From positions 3,327,168 to 3,391,167 of the forward strand of contig CAADRB010000011.1 of the NCBI GenBank assembly GCA_900708905.1: a stretch of DNA of 64,000 nt. The letters are read 5' to 3'. The position numbers and the translations under genes were made by a program. Positions 52,601-63,800 of the stretch are shown here, piece by piece. This DNA comes from Hymenolepis diminuta (Eukaryota; Platyhelminthes; Cestoda; Cyclophyllidea; Hymenolepididae). The notes under the pieces are model-generated. The model ran no database searches, was not told the DNA's origin, and saw nothing but the letters and a program-made list of their open reading frames with translations. Within the stretch, counting starts at the first letter, position 1, and every line of letters starts with the position of its first letter.

Positions 52601-54751
52601 TAAAATACTGACTTACCGTTCAAGTAGAACAAGCACACTAGGCAGAAGATCCTCACAATTAGCACCAAATCGAGCCAAAGCTGTCGTAGCAGTGCACTTT
52701 ACGGGAGCCGACTCCAAGATAATACGATTGTAAATAAAGCGAATGAACTGCTTCGGTCTACTTAGGAAAGGACCCTCACGACCTAGAAGATAGAGTGCCC
52801 TTTGGGTCAACTTCTCGTGTTGACAATCCTCGATAAATTCACACAATTGCAGCAGACCTGAAAGGAAATAACCACGCTCCTTATTACTTATTAGTAGTAG
52901 AGACATTACAAACTGGACAATCCTGACCAACACACCGAGATTTTTAGCCTGGGGATTGTCGCAAATTATCGACTCCATAGCAACAACCACAGCTTTCTTG
53001 AATTCATATCCTGCAGGATCACGCAGAAGACCAGATAAGAAGTTAAGGAGAACGGAATACTTCCTCGGATACTTGGCAGCAAGCATTCTAATAGACTCCA
53101 GAACCACAACTTTGAATTCATCGGTAATGTCAGCCATGAATGAACAGATGTGTTTCAGGAGACGGTCAATGTTGTTTTCGCTGCCAGTCTAAAACAGTAA
53201 TATATTATGAGACAAGTGATAGAACTCTTACCTTAAGGAGAGTTGTAATAGCCAAGGTTGCAATACTACGATTCGGATCAGAAACCAAATTCTCCAAATC
53301 ATGATTGCAAAAAGCTACAGCCGACGGGTGACGTGTAGCAATCTTGTTGAGAGTTCTAACCGCAGCGTAGCGAAGAGAGGACTTATGTGACGAACAGAAG
53401 AGTTGCAATACACTAACCGCCGGCGCTAACTCTTTTGCAGTTATCTTACTCAAACCAATAATAGCCCGGGCTGCTTCATACACAACCATCTCGGATTTGT
53501 GACGGAGAGAAGTACCCAAGAAATCCATCATGTTTTGGTTTTCACTGAGAGGATAAAAATCGTCCGTTAGAGCGAAATTTTAAAGTGAGATAAAGGACGC
53601 CAAACTTACACTAATCCTTCCTCTTCAATGTGTCTTGCAACAATTCGAATCTAGAACAGATTAGAGATGGATATAAACATCGAACATACCATAATACAAT
53701 GAGCATAAGATGAACGAAGAGGCGATTGAAGGAATTTTTGAATGAGTTTAAGAGTAGCCAGACGATCATTCTGACGCATGAGATATAGGAGACCAAGAGC
53801 ATGATATTGAACAATGATGCTAGGACCGGAGACAACTCCCTGAATCTCATTATTCCAACGGCGAATAATATCTGGACAAACTCGCATTAGATGGTAAGCT
53901 GATGCAAGGACAGCCGACGCGATAGCTGGAGATTTATCAACAACTGCCTGTTTAAGGTAACGCTCAATTGACAGAACCATGGAGGCCTATGATGGGACAT
54001 GATTATCATCAATAAACTACTCATTGTTAGATGAGTCCACAAAATTTAAGAAATTAAAACTTGCATCAGTGATTTTGCATAGAGTTCTAATAGCCGGTGC
54101 GCGGAATGATGCTTCAGAACCAGTCATATCTTTGGTCAGACTACTTGTCAGAATAATAACATCATCCGCATAAGGAGCAATTTCTTTGACAACAAGATAA
54201 AGCAACTTTCGCAGACTTTGCTAAGGGAGAAAAAACATTAAAAGTCATAAGAGAAGGGGTATACATTAGGCAGCTGGAAGAGTTTCGTCGCAGCGAAAAA
54301 TGTGGCCGTTGCTTCCTGTCTACTAAATTTAACTCCCTTGTCTAATAAGCACAAAATTTTTGTGAGAATTTGAATGCATTTTCGTGGATTTGGTTGATTA
54401 GCATTAAAGAGACGAGCCTAAAATTCGACTGAGAAGGTAAATACATTGCATACCTCTTGTAGAACAGCTGATTTTTCAACGTTCATATAATCGAAGCCTA
54501 TTCCTGCAAATTTTAGAAAAATTCGAGTCAAAAAACAGATGGTTTAAAAAAATAAGTCTGACGATAACAAATGACGGTTCATTTATCGAAGTAAAACATA
54601 TTTTGCAAAAAATTACACAAGATCTTGGGATGAATAAAGGGAAAAAAGAGACTACTCAAGTTGTAGTTTGAATAATACGAATAATGAAAATTTATTATAG
54701 GATAAAATTACCATCATCTTCCCCAATTTTGTCTTTCCTGGGTGTTAACAT
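49413..54751 (-). CDS. COPG: Coatomer subunit gamma (gamma-COP)
   Basis: Subunit of the COPI coat that forms retrograde Golgi-to-ER vesicles; in the F-subcomplex it binds cargo dilysine motifs and Arf1. Fourteen exons: 54751-54712, 54503-54454, 54417-54265, 54220-54065, 53986-53690, 53650-53610, 53544-53232, 53188-52936, 52857-52617, 51698-51373, 50679-50465, 50197-49934, 49857-49719, 49657-49413. They join in phase to 910 residues plus stop, near the usual 870-900. Recognised blocks in order: [10 protein letters not shown] (about 24), [69 protein letters not shown] block, [27 protein letters not shown], and in the C-terminal appendage [16 protein letters not shown] and [12 protein letters not shown]. 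The helical adaptin-like trunk covers about residues 1-560 and the appendage about 630-910. Start: the ATG at 54751 gives a short acidic/basic leader that leads in phase to the conserved EKSAVLQE. Confidence 0.93.
49719..49857 (-). CDS. COPG: COPG exon 13
   Basis: [20 protein letters not shown] then [19 protein letters not shown], matching the appendage platform subdomain. Confidence 0.9.
49934..50197 (-). CDS. COPG: COPG exon 12
   Basis: 88 codons, [20 protein letters not shown] to SDEYA: the beta-sandwich part of the appendage. Phase 0 at both ends. Confidence 0.92.
50465..50679 (-). CDS. COPG: COPG exon 11 (linker to appendage)
   Basis: Ala/Thr-rich linker, then [20 protein letters not shown] and [12 protein letters not shown] at the start of the appendage domain. 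Phase 1 to 0. Confidence 0.9.
51373..51698 (-). CDS. COPG: COPG exon 10 (trunk end and linker)
   Basis: Starts [20 protein letters not shown] and has [10 protein letters not shown] and [14 protein letters not shown], then an Ala/Ser/Thr-rich linker. The donor GGAAGGG|GTTCGT is weak but gives the phase needed for exon 11; the frame otherwise runs on to a stop. Confidence 0.85.
51699..52616 (-). other. COPG intron 9 (918 bp), longest in the gene
   Basis: GT-AG. A minus frame at 52148-51861 (95 codons) is in neither splice context nor family alignment, so it is treated as non-coding. The other large COPG intron, 50680-51372 (693 bp), also holds nothing recognisable. Confidence 0.7.
52617..52857 (-). 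CDS. COPG: COPG exon 9
   Basis: Begins (G)[16 protein letters not shown] and ends [10 protein letters not shown] plus two bases; includes [18 protein letters not shown]. The donor is CG|GTAAGT. Confidence 0.93.
52936..53188 (-). CDS. COPG: COPG exon 8
   Basis: Starts [19 protein letters not shown] and runs through [11 protein letters not shown] and [17 protein letters not shown] to NPQAKNL plus one base. The donor is CTCG|GTGTGT. The next intron is stop-free (see finding). Confidence 0.92.
53232..53544 (-). CDS. COPG: COPG exon 7
   Basis: Encodes the most conserved trunk part: [52 protein letters not shown] and [14 protein letters not shown]. Confidence 0.95.
53610..53650 (-). CDS. COPG: COPG exon 6 (micro-exon)
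   Basis: 41 bp encoding [13 protein letters not shown] plus two bases. It bridges exons 5 and 7 in phase, and its IRIVA start matches the family. Confidence 0.88.
53690..53986 (-). CDS. COPG: COPG exon 5
   Basis: 99 codons from [19 protein letters not shown] to SYAHCIM, including [21 protein letters not shown] 39-bp intron follows. Confidence 0.92.
54065..54220 (-). CDS. COPG: COPG exon 4, ends at a GC donor
   Basis: 52 codons, [13 protein letters not shown] then [16 protein letters not shown] and CKITD. The only junction that keeps frame and family alignment is GAT|GCAAGT, a GC-AG intron (53987-54064). The nearby GTTTTA donor would shift the frame of exon 5. Confidence 0.85.
54265..54417 (-). 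CDS. COPG: COPG exon 3
   Basis: 51 codons, phase 0 both ends. Contains [19 protein letters not shown] and [16 protein letters not shown], both aligned with the family as I know it. A 44-bp intron follows. Confidence 0.9.
54454..54503 (-). CDS. COPG: COPG exon 2
   Basis: Encodes [17 protein letters not shown]. The last eight residues are the conserved start of the trunk. It is followed by a 36-bp intron, about as small as a spliceable intron gets. Confidence 0.88.
54712..54751 (-). CDS. COPG: COPG exon 1
   Basis: Encodes [13 protein letters not shown] plus one base (phase 1). The donor is GATG|GTAATT. The N-terminus is shorter and less Gly-rich than in vertebrates. Confidence 0.75.
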
Positions 54752-57700
54752 TTTGAAGATGACGTGTAATGAAAACCGTCACAAAAATTTTTCAAACCAC
54801 CCGGCGGCGTGCCCACGTAGTAAAACACACTTCTGTCTTCAAATATTTTAAACTATAATTTGTTTTGTATTTTAATAAAACTTTTATTAAAGTGTACTTA
54901 ATAATATAAGTTTATGTTATCAACCCTAAAGAAGCAGTACGACACCCGCATATTTTAATTTGTTGAATTTAGTGAAAGAAGTTAATGAATAATTCTGTTT
55001 TCTTTACAGCAATAATTTTAATTCTAATGGTAATTAATTTTTTGCTGCACTAAAAATTTCATTATTTGAATTTGCAAGTGGAATCTCTCAGGAACGTTGA
55101 AGTAGCCACTGAGACATAGATTATAAAATTTCATCAATTTTATCATTAGCATAATTAACCTTCCACATCCGTGTATTATTATTTCATTCATTTTCCCCAA
55201 ATATGATTATTCATTCATATAAATAAGCGTAGTCTATCACATGTAGATGAGACCTCTTTACAAACCAGATTTAAATTTATATTCTTAGTAGCTTCACAGT
55301 TTGAGCTTTCTAACTCATTAATACTAAAAAAAATACTGAAACGGACGTCGAACTAGAACCGCTGGTATTTTTCTTCTTGGACAAAAGCATATAATATTGT
55401 AAAATGGGTGCTTTCTCTCCTCCGTGTCGAATTTGGTCTTTGATAGATAACAGACGTTAATAAACACTTGACGATATGAAACGATAAGATGACAATATTA
55501 TTTCACCACGTGGAGTCCAGGTGTATGGAAACAGAAACCCACACAGATACCAGTCCGTATGCGGAGAGTATGATTGATGCCGTGCAAAAAATATGAATAT
55601 GTACTTATTGTTTTGATTGATTACTCCAACTGATCTTGTGACATACGAGGCTTGACTTATTTTGTGGTATCTGCACATTCTGACTCATGGTTCTGTTCAG
55701 TCTCTCTCTGTTTTGTGTCCCTATTGACTCATTTCTTTGCACAAATTGCCAGTGAACAAAGTGTAATAACGCGAGGTCTATCGAAGCCACGTCGATCAAA
55801 CATTTAGAATAAGTCTAGCCACTCATGTCTCCAGATCAGTTCGGAGGTAGCAAGCAAGCCATCCCAATTTATTAATAGGTAAATTAGGTTTATATACAAA
55901 ACATTTCTTTGGTAGACGTCAGCCATGTCTCTTCGTCGGTGTCTCGGCGGGATGATCGATACCTGTTTAGGTATCAATGTGCAAACAGGGTAACACACAT
56001 TGGGACCGCCTGTAGACACTGTTGTGGAGATCTTATCGCCAGTCAGTCATTTCCAATCACCAGGTGTTGATGGGCATCTGCTGGCTATTGCACAAAGACT
56101 GCAAAATCAGATAGTCCCCTTAAAGATAATTTATTTAGCCCTTATACACAACTCCACGCACGCAGTTTAGACGCCTAGCCTAACTCTCCTTTCTTCCAGA
56201 CTCTTCCTCACTTTACTCTCTCCTTCCTCTACGATTGTCCAATACGCAACTGGACCATCTCAATTCTCGTTTTTTCCAATTTGGGAAAAGTTTTTAATTT
56301 CTGCTAGACTTAGCTTATAAAAGTAGCTTTACTGGGTTTTAATTCATTCTACGTGGTTTCGTTCCACGTCAAATCAAATTATAATTGAATTAATTCCTTA
56401 CTTTTAAAGAACTATATTCCTTTTCGGTCTATTTTGCCTTGTCCTTGTTTAGATTACGATTTCAGCAAACTGTTTTAGCACTTTCTTATGTTTCACGACA
56501 TTGAATAACTAACTTTTGACTTAATAAAATAATGTCGCCGAATGGTCAATATATCGGTATTTATTGCAGCATTAGTAATTCTCAATACAACTTTAAATTG
56601 AGTTTCTTTATGTTTACATGGCTAATCTCTTCATCCTTTCATTTTCGCATAACATTTGGAGATAAAATATTGACTACGGTAGGAACATCAGAGTAGCAAT
56701 GGAGAATTATATTTCAGGTAAATCAAATGCAGCAAACATCACGTTATATAAACCAAAATTTTGTATCTGAATGAAAACTTCGGCTTTTATGGGTTAATTT
56801 TATTCACTTTCAAAAGCACAGTTTTTCACCAAGATTTGCTTTGGATTCAAGAATAATTTTCAACCATTCTTCATTGAAAACATGTTCATTAGGTCTAAAT
56901 GATAACATATGATCAATAAACATGGGAAACCAGACTTAAATAATAATTAATATTTTCATCAATAATAAGCACACATTTTAATCATACGTTACGTATTTTT
57001 ACTATTAACAACCAACCTATCCATTTTACCCTTTAAGGTTTAACTGTTTAATTTGGTCCCTTATTAATCGTCTTCCCGTTAGTCATCCTCTTTTCCGGTC
57101 TTTCAAGGGGGTATTGAGTAAAAATTCTATTCTTCAACTGTTAACTGAAACTTAGTAAAAGGAAATTTTGTGTTCTCGGTAAATCGTTCATCTGGATACA
57201 TCGTCTTTTAGCCAGTTGGAGTAAAAAATAAATAATATTTTTTGTTTATAATATTGAAGTTAATTTAAATCGGCCATTGCAGGGGAGATAGATGAGTAAA
57301 CGGCTCTAATCTCAAGCTAGGAATGATATAAATTGTTCAAATCCGTATTTTAAGCAAGGATTTATGGTTGGAGCGTTCCAGAATTCATTGTTAAGGGTCT
57401 TTTATGTTGATGAGTAATGTGCTTGTTTCTTTATAATCCCCAATCATTTGTACATTTTTTATCCATGTTGTTAATTAATGACAATCCCACCGATAAGTTA
57501 AGATTTCAAATGGTCAAATTGGAAAGAGATTTTGCACTCTAGAGATTCTCTCTGATAGGTCATTACAATCGCTAGATTTATGTTAACGAGTTGTCACTGA
57601 CTTAGTATAAGTTAAATGGAATCATAGCACTTTGTTTGGTTGTTGACGTAGAAATGCTTGAATGAGCAGATACTCGGCCTGGCCCTACAAAGGCTGACGT

Positions 57701-57938
57701 GCATAAGTGTCATTTTATCTTCTCTCTAGAATACAAGTTGGTTGATAGTGAAGTAGTGGTTATACGAGTATATTTATTCAAATTACTGAATTTCGCCAAT
57801 ATTATTCACCAGCTATACTTTTCTTTCAGACGTACATCAAAAGAATATTTGTTTAACCAAAATGTTATGGCTGTTGGAATTTCCAGATACAAATTTCAAG
57901 GTGACGATTGTGAAATCTCATTCAATTTCTTTTAATAT
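54752..57938. other. Intergenic, COPG upstream region
   Basis: Should contain the COPG promoter; no clear core element picked out. Slightly GC-richer sequence at 55480-56230 has short frames only and may include old repeat DNA. Confidence 0.4.
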
Positions 57939-57966
57939 TCAACTCCCTGGGTTGGGCTTATTTGAG
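57939..57966 (-). CDS. Unknown gene, tentative last exon
   Basis: 28 bp after a pyrimidine-containing acceptor (ACGCTCGTCAG). It completes a Ser codon and adds SNKPNPGS and TGA. ATTAAA follows within a few bases. Short, so the weakest part of the model. Confidence 0.35.
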
Positions 57967-60532
57967 CTGACGAGCGTGAGAGTTAATAAAAGGTGTTTCT
58001 TAAAACCTCCTATCTTCCATTTATTTAGATGATGTTATAATGATTAAAAAGCGAGTTTCAAAATAGTTATTTCGCAATTTAAATAAATTTGGAGTGTGTA
58101 ACTTACCTATGCTTTTGTATTAGAGACTCAATAACATAAGTGACATCTAATTTCGAAACCTTAAAATAAAAAGTGTTAATTTAAAAAACAATTTCATAAA
58201 TGCATGAAATTTTCAAGGATCAAATTTAAAATTATTTATCCTAAAAGAATCTCATTAAAGTAATATTTATCCTAGATGAGAAGTTTTATTTCTTAATCAA
58301 TAAAATATACAAGTAAGACATTTGATGATCCGTGATAAAATTTTTAAAAATGCTACTTTCTTGGGGATTTTAAATTTATATATTTCTCAAAACTTTAATT
58401 TACTACTGATCTTGTGTCTAATATTAAAAGCTATTAAGACTAAAAAACACCGATATTGCGGCCAAAAGAAGAAAACCACAAGTTCTCGAAAATTTATTCC
58501 AATTCAACTCGAACTATATTTAGATTTTCGTAATTCACATTAATTCATATAAATATTTAAAGGAAAGGCGCTATTTTCAATAATAATGGGAAAACATAAA
58601 TATTAATTTCGATGAGGCAAGATATTTTAAAATTCTACCGAATTATATTCACATCTTGACAAAAACATCTTTTCATCATGAAGTTTAATTTATGTATTTC
58701 CCCAAGTAAGATGTTTAGAATATTCTTGCTTTTTTAAGCAAAATTCAAATTGCTCGCGAGGTGAGTGAGACAAAGGTTTGTAGAAAAATCATTTATTGAG
58801 AATTAACAAATTATTACAACCGCGAAATAGGTTAACCTTAGCAATTGAGCCTGAAATACTGTTTGACTAGTTGACTTTCCGGTTTAGTCCCGGTCGGACT
58901 GACGTACTTAAGAGTTGGTATACTACTAGCTCACTTGTCTTCCCCAAATCTCTTGTCTTCTCACTAATGGTCGTGTTGGAAGAAGTTGGAATAGCAAGAG
59001 TAGGTGATTTACAATCTTAAAATGACTCATTAGTTGACACATAAGAAAGGTCATTTCAAGGTCATCAATTAAATGAAATGTAGCGCAGGCTTTATATTTT
59101 TAAACAAATAGCCATTATAAATATAGAACATTTATTTAATATGTGTAAAATGTGAAATAATGACTAAAATCGGATTTGCAAAGTAGTCCTTTATTAGTAT
59201 TACGATTATTCATTATAATTTTACGAGAAACTGACCTTGGGTTTACAGTGGGCCTTCCTCAAAGTGAAAAATACTGAAACAGTGTGTTTTGGAATTGGTT
59301 GTCGGCGAGTTGGAATGCCGAAACGAGCTTCATAGCGGTAATCCACCCAAAATCTCTTCTCCTTCGGTGGAAGTTCTGTCAATTTGTATACCCAACCACA
59401 AGTGAGGTTCCAACTCTATGGTGAAGAAAATAGAAATTTTATTCCTGGAAATCAACATCTACCATATTTATATAATAAAAGTCCCCGTGTAACAGACTAC
59501 TACTAGGTGGTGATACATCCAATCCGATCGCTGATGACAGTCAGTTTCTTGAGCACTGGCCTTGAGCACAATCTACATCTGTCTTGCTTCCATTAACTTC
59601 GGTGGGTCAGCTGGAGAGTAGGAGAGATGCATAGCCGCAGTCTAACTAAGCTTCGTTTCGTCCTCTCAGTATATCTTCCACTCAACTAGCATTAATAATG
59701 ATGATGATTTTCACTGACACTGCACTTCCTGTGCATAGGTTTCCACGTCCGTCGAGCGTAAGCGTTTTCTGATCCCCGCTACGGGTAGTGGAAGAGCCTC
59801 GATAATAGAGGAGCATATACTTTGTCTGCGAGAGTGGAATCTCTTAACAGCTGGGGGTATGTCTGAAAATTAGCCTATTCTTTGTAACACATCAAATCCA
59901 CCACTCTGTAGTGAGGATTTCTGTAATATTAAGATCAATCATCTTTCACACATAGACTAAACATTGTTAATTCAAGGAATAGTATTAAAATCTTGTAACC
60001 AAAAAATTCCTTTTCTCCAAACGAGAGTGTAGAACGCCAAATTTGAGACCAGAGGGCACCACTTTGTAGTGGCCAGTCCAATTAGATTGTAATGGAGACA
60101 GAAATCCACCAATCAAAGTTACAATGTGTAGGTGGCCTGAGCAGAAAAGGAGTTTTTTAGAGAAATGGAAAACGATATAATAGAATACAAATGTCGGAAT
60201 GTAAATAGTGGGAGAGGAAAGAGAGCACGAATACACCAGAAGCCCCGCGAGTTTCGTGCGCCGTTGGCCGCTCATTTGGGTCTCTCGATAGTATCCGCAA
60301 GTCCTACTCTTCTTCTATGCAGAAGGGAGGTACTCATAAAAAGGGCAGAATAGGATTGGGTGGTTAATTGATTCGGTCATTCCGATTGGCTGGTGAGATC
60401 ATAAACATTCGCCACTCTGGCTCATCATGGCGGTCCCATACTTGCCACAAATAAGTGTTTACCTTTCGTCACGGGATTCCCGCCCGTGTCGCCGTTATGT
60501 AATTCGTCATCTTTATCGAAGTTCGGGCGCAT
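57939..60532 (-). CDS. Five-exon gene model, 155-residue protein of unknown function
   Basis: Exons 60532-60463, 60136-60000, 59415-59236, 58159-58107 and 57966-57939 join in phase into 155 codons plus TGA. All junctions are GT-AG: AAAG|GTAAAC, TTTTTG|GTTACA, CCCAAG|GTCAGT, CATAG|GTAAGT. The N-terminus is hydrophilic and acidic (MRPNFDKDDELHNGDTGG). The middle is rich in Trp/Tyr/Phe, likely beta-strand (NWTGHYKVVPSGLKFG, SWNLTCGWVYKLTELPPKEK, RFWVDYRYEARFGIPT). The C-terminus is a helix (VSKLDVTYVIESLIQKH). There is no membrane segment or signal peptide. I do not recognise the family; Cys/Trp spacing does not suggest a known enzyme. It lies divergent from nothing visible and upstream of COPG on the same strand. 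Confidence 0.5.
58107..58159 (-). CDS. Unknown gene, exon 4
   Basis: 53 bp encoding VSKLDVTYVIESLIQKH plus two bases, between TTTTAAG and AG|GTAAGT. Confidence 0.5.
59236..59415 (-). CDS. Unknown gene, exon 3
   Basis: Exactly 60 codons, phase 0 at both ends, strong acceptor (CTTCACCATAG) and donor (AAG|GTCAGT). The Trp/Tyr/Arg-rich peptide is the most protein-like part of the model. Confidence 0.6.
59416..59999 (-). other. Intron of the unknown gene with a GC-richer insert
   Basis: The part at about 59500-59860 has higher GC than its surroundings and no long frame, suggesting an inserted repeat; unassigned. Confidence 0.4.
60000..60136 (-). CDS. Unknown gene, exon 2
   Basis: Acceptor TTCTGCTCAG, phase 1 in and phase 0 out. 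Encodes HLHIVTLIGGFLSPLQSN, then WTGHYKVVPSGLKFGVLHSR and LEKRNFL. Confidence 0.5.
60463..60532 (-). CDS. Unknown gene, exon 1 (start)
   Basis: ATG at 60532; 23 codons plus one base in a GC-richer patch typical of a 5' end. Donor AAAG|GTAAAC. A plus-strand ATG frame at 60427 overlaps it, but this strand joins four further exons in phase. Confidence 0.5.
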
Positions 60533-60711
60533 GTCGTTCCTGACAATTTGACAGTTATTCATGATAAAAATGTCATTGATCCGGCGGTGTTTTGATATTC
60601 AAAATCAATGATATGAAGAAGACTTGTTTCCAAATATATGGTCTTTGTTGAGTTAATAAAGCCTTTGAATAACTGTACTCCCATATTATCTCTCTCTTCG
60701 AGTCTGAGTCA

Positions 60712-60881
60712 AATAAAGCCTGGCGGTATTTAGTGGCCACATAGATAAATTACAGAACAAACATCCTAATTTACAAGATCTCCTTTTTGTGAAATAAGGT
60801 TCTTCTACACTGTTGTAATGTTAGGAAATTAGTTTCTGCTGCTATGATCTATGTGGCCACTAAATACCGCCAGGCTTTATT
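60712..60881. repeat. Perfect 35-bp inverted repeat with 100-bp spacer
   Basis: Left arm 60712-60746 starts AATAAAGCCTGGCGGTATTT; right arm 60847-60881 is its exact reverse complement. The bases just outside do not pair. The spacer is AT-rich and non-coding. It could be a small foldback element or a hairpin-forming site. Confidence 0.9.
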
Positions 60882-63800
60882 CAGGTGTTTACGTGTCCCT
60901 ACTAGCCTGACCTAATAGTCATAGGTATCAGTGTATATGAATGCATTTAATGTCAACTAGACAATTTAATTAGCCTAAATAATTTCGTTTATCACTACAC
61001 CTCGGCTGCGCCTCACTAATAAGGGTCTCCAAGTCACAAGGTCTCCTTTTTCAATCTTGTATTGTGGTAAATATGACTACCCAAAAATTTTATTCGCTCA
61101 GACATCAAGCAGAGAAATGTCTTTGACCAAGATAATTCAGATTACAACCTCTACCAAGGTCAAGGAAATGAATCAGAGAAGAGTAATATAAATACTGAGA
61201 CTGAATAAATCGTTAGCACAAGATTACGTTAGAAGATTGGCCACAACAAGTCATAAAAAGTTCATTACATGGTGGAGATTTATTACTTTTCACACCAGTC
61301 TTTCTACCTATTTTCTATCCATCCATTTTTCGTCGGCCATCCATTTTGTGCTCGTGAAAATCCTGTAATCTACCACTGGTCCCACTCCGACGTTTTCCCG
61401 TCTCCATCACATATCTACTCAGCTCACTCCTTTCCAATTATTATCAATCAACCCTTACAATCCGATCACCTCTATCTCTCGTTCCTCTTACCTTTTACTT
61501 TTTTAGCTCTCTTCTCCCACTCTCTGCTAAGTCTCATTAAAGTTCCATCCTCACCAAATCCTCTGTTTCTTTACATTTACATTTAGCTGCGACAAACTGG
61601 CATTTGGGAAGCGCAGACGTATGGGGCACTATATTACTGAAATACGTCAATAATACACAGTATGCATTTAATCTTCAAAATTATAATAATGAAGTGCATT
61701 ATATTGCTGCGGTACAAGATTAGAGCTTTCTGCTGTCTCTAGGATGCATCCAATATTAAGCCTACTAACCGTAAGACCTGAAACGGTTGTACATTCGACC
61801 ACCCCACAACGCTATATTGCCAGCCCCATTGTACCCAAAAGTCTAAAGACGGAGAAGTGTGCGAATATGACTATTCAGGTAAGGAACAAAATGGACTGTG
61901 TTTTAGATGTCTGTTTCATATACGTTTAACAGACGACTAATAAAAACAAAGGGAAGTTTCTAGAACATAATCTGTAATCCAAATGTAAGACGGTATACAA
62001 AACTCTTATCGATTCGACCGATCTCTGCAAATATGATGAGTGGCACCTCAGCACCATGCGGGCCATAATATTTTACTATTGGGATCAACAATTACAAATT
62101 ACCTTATACATTATTATCATTAGATAGCCATACCTACACTAAATTTAACCTAAAAGCCTTTGTACATATTAATACAATTTTAAACATTATAATAAATAAA
62201 TGATTTAGTCAAAATTTCCCTTTCTCTGAATAACAAACTATCATATTAGTGTGCAAGTATAAACAATATGGTGAAGTAACTCTAATCCTGAGAGGAAAGC
62301 AATTTTAAGAGGTAAACCTAGTTAGGCTAAATATTCCCTCATGAAACTATTGATCTTCCTAAGGCTGGCAGGAAGCAACAGCTTTTAACGAGTGAGCAGA
62401 CCAAGAGTCGGGCTGTACAAGTGTGAACGAGGGAGATGGGAAAGGAGGAGGGAGTAGGAAGAGAAATTGGGACGAAAGGGGGAGGTTTCAGTGCTGAGCG
62501 AGCACAATCCGAATTGAGGATCAGGGAAAATGAAGTATGATAGGGCGGCTGACCGATTTCGCGATCTTTGTTTATTGATGAACAATTGTCAGTAAGGGCA
62601 AAGGTACGGGCTAGCTGATGCGCAGTACATAGAGGGACTGAGCAAGCATATGGGTCAGCTTGCTCAGGTATGTCAGTCCCATGATATAATCGTTGCCCTT
62701 AAACTATTGCAATAAACATATTTAGGCTAACCCTATAGTTATAGTTTTAAACATTATTTAAACAGGCATTTTAGTCGAATCAGCATGTAACTTTTACATT
62801 TGTGATCTGAGTGAGAGTTGTAGTGAAGTCTGAGTGTCACCGCCTAATGACGAGTCAATACAAAGGAGAGCAGTTGTGGTAATCGATGCATTTAATGCGG
62901 TGGAATTCTGCAAAAGACCCGGAAATACTATGGATGAAGCATTCCTGAACGTTGTCAGTGTGCTGTGAAATTGGGTATCAGATTAGTGAAAGGACGTTGA
63001 ACAGCAGAAGATTCTTGCACGTTTCTCTGATCCATCACATTACAAGAAAGACTCAAACTTGGTGATTACCGAGAAGCTTACTTATTACGCGTCTAGTAAG
63101 CCTGGAGCTTAGAAAGCGGAAAAGTTAACCAAGTAGCAGAGTAAAGTGTAGTAGCTGCGCCCCTTTTACAGGGTTGTTATGTCTCTCTTTATATTGCGCC
63201 CAATTGTCAGTTGGTGATTTCTGATTGGTTGCTCATTGGCGAACAATGGGTGCGTATCACACAGCTCTCGCATCGTACCAACATTCGCGTTTTTTTCTTC
63301 ACAATCCAAATTGTCCCCAAGCGCTACTGGCGCTTTTCCTCTTCAATTCTAAGCTCGATTCCAACCCCCTCCTCCTTTCTTCCCTTATTCGTTTTCAATT
63401 ATCCAATGTACACATGATCCTACTGAACTCTTGGTTTCATCACTGGGAAGAGGCAATTTATTCTCATTAGCCTTAGGAAGATTATTATTTCTAAGAGAGG
63501 AAATTTAGTCTAATCTGGTGGAGCTCCTTGTTAAGGAGAAAATGAGAGTATGCAAATTATTGAATATTTCTCCCATGACGATATTAACGTTCTATTTTGT
63601 GTTTTCTTCCCTTTTAATATTAAAAAATGACATCTATTCATGAAATTGTTTATCCGAATTAATAAATAACTGTGTACATTGCACAATTTTTCCAAGGTAA
63701 CTGGATATCCTTTTTGTACAAAGTTCTAACATCTTTAATTTTGTCTTCTCTTTACTCTCTACTATTATTATGAATATTTTTGTAATTGTTAATTGGAATT

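Noticed and set aside
57336..57350. tRNA-like B-box (ttcaaatcc)
   Set aside because: No matching A box or cloverleaf around it.
60427..60540. Plus-strand 37-codon ATG frame
   Set aside because: The minus strand of the same DNA gives a start exon that joins four others in phase, which is stronger evidence.
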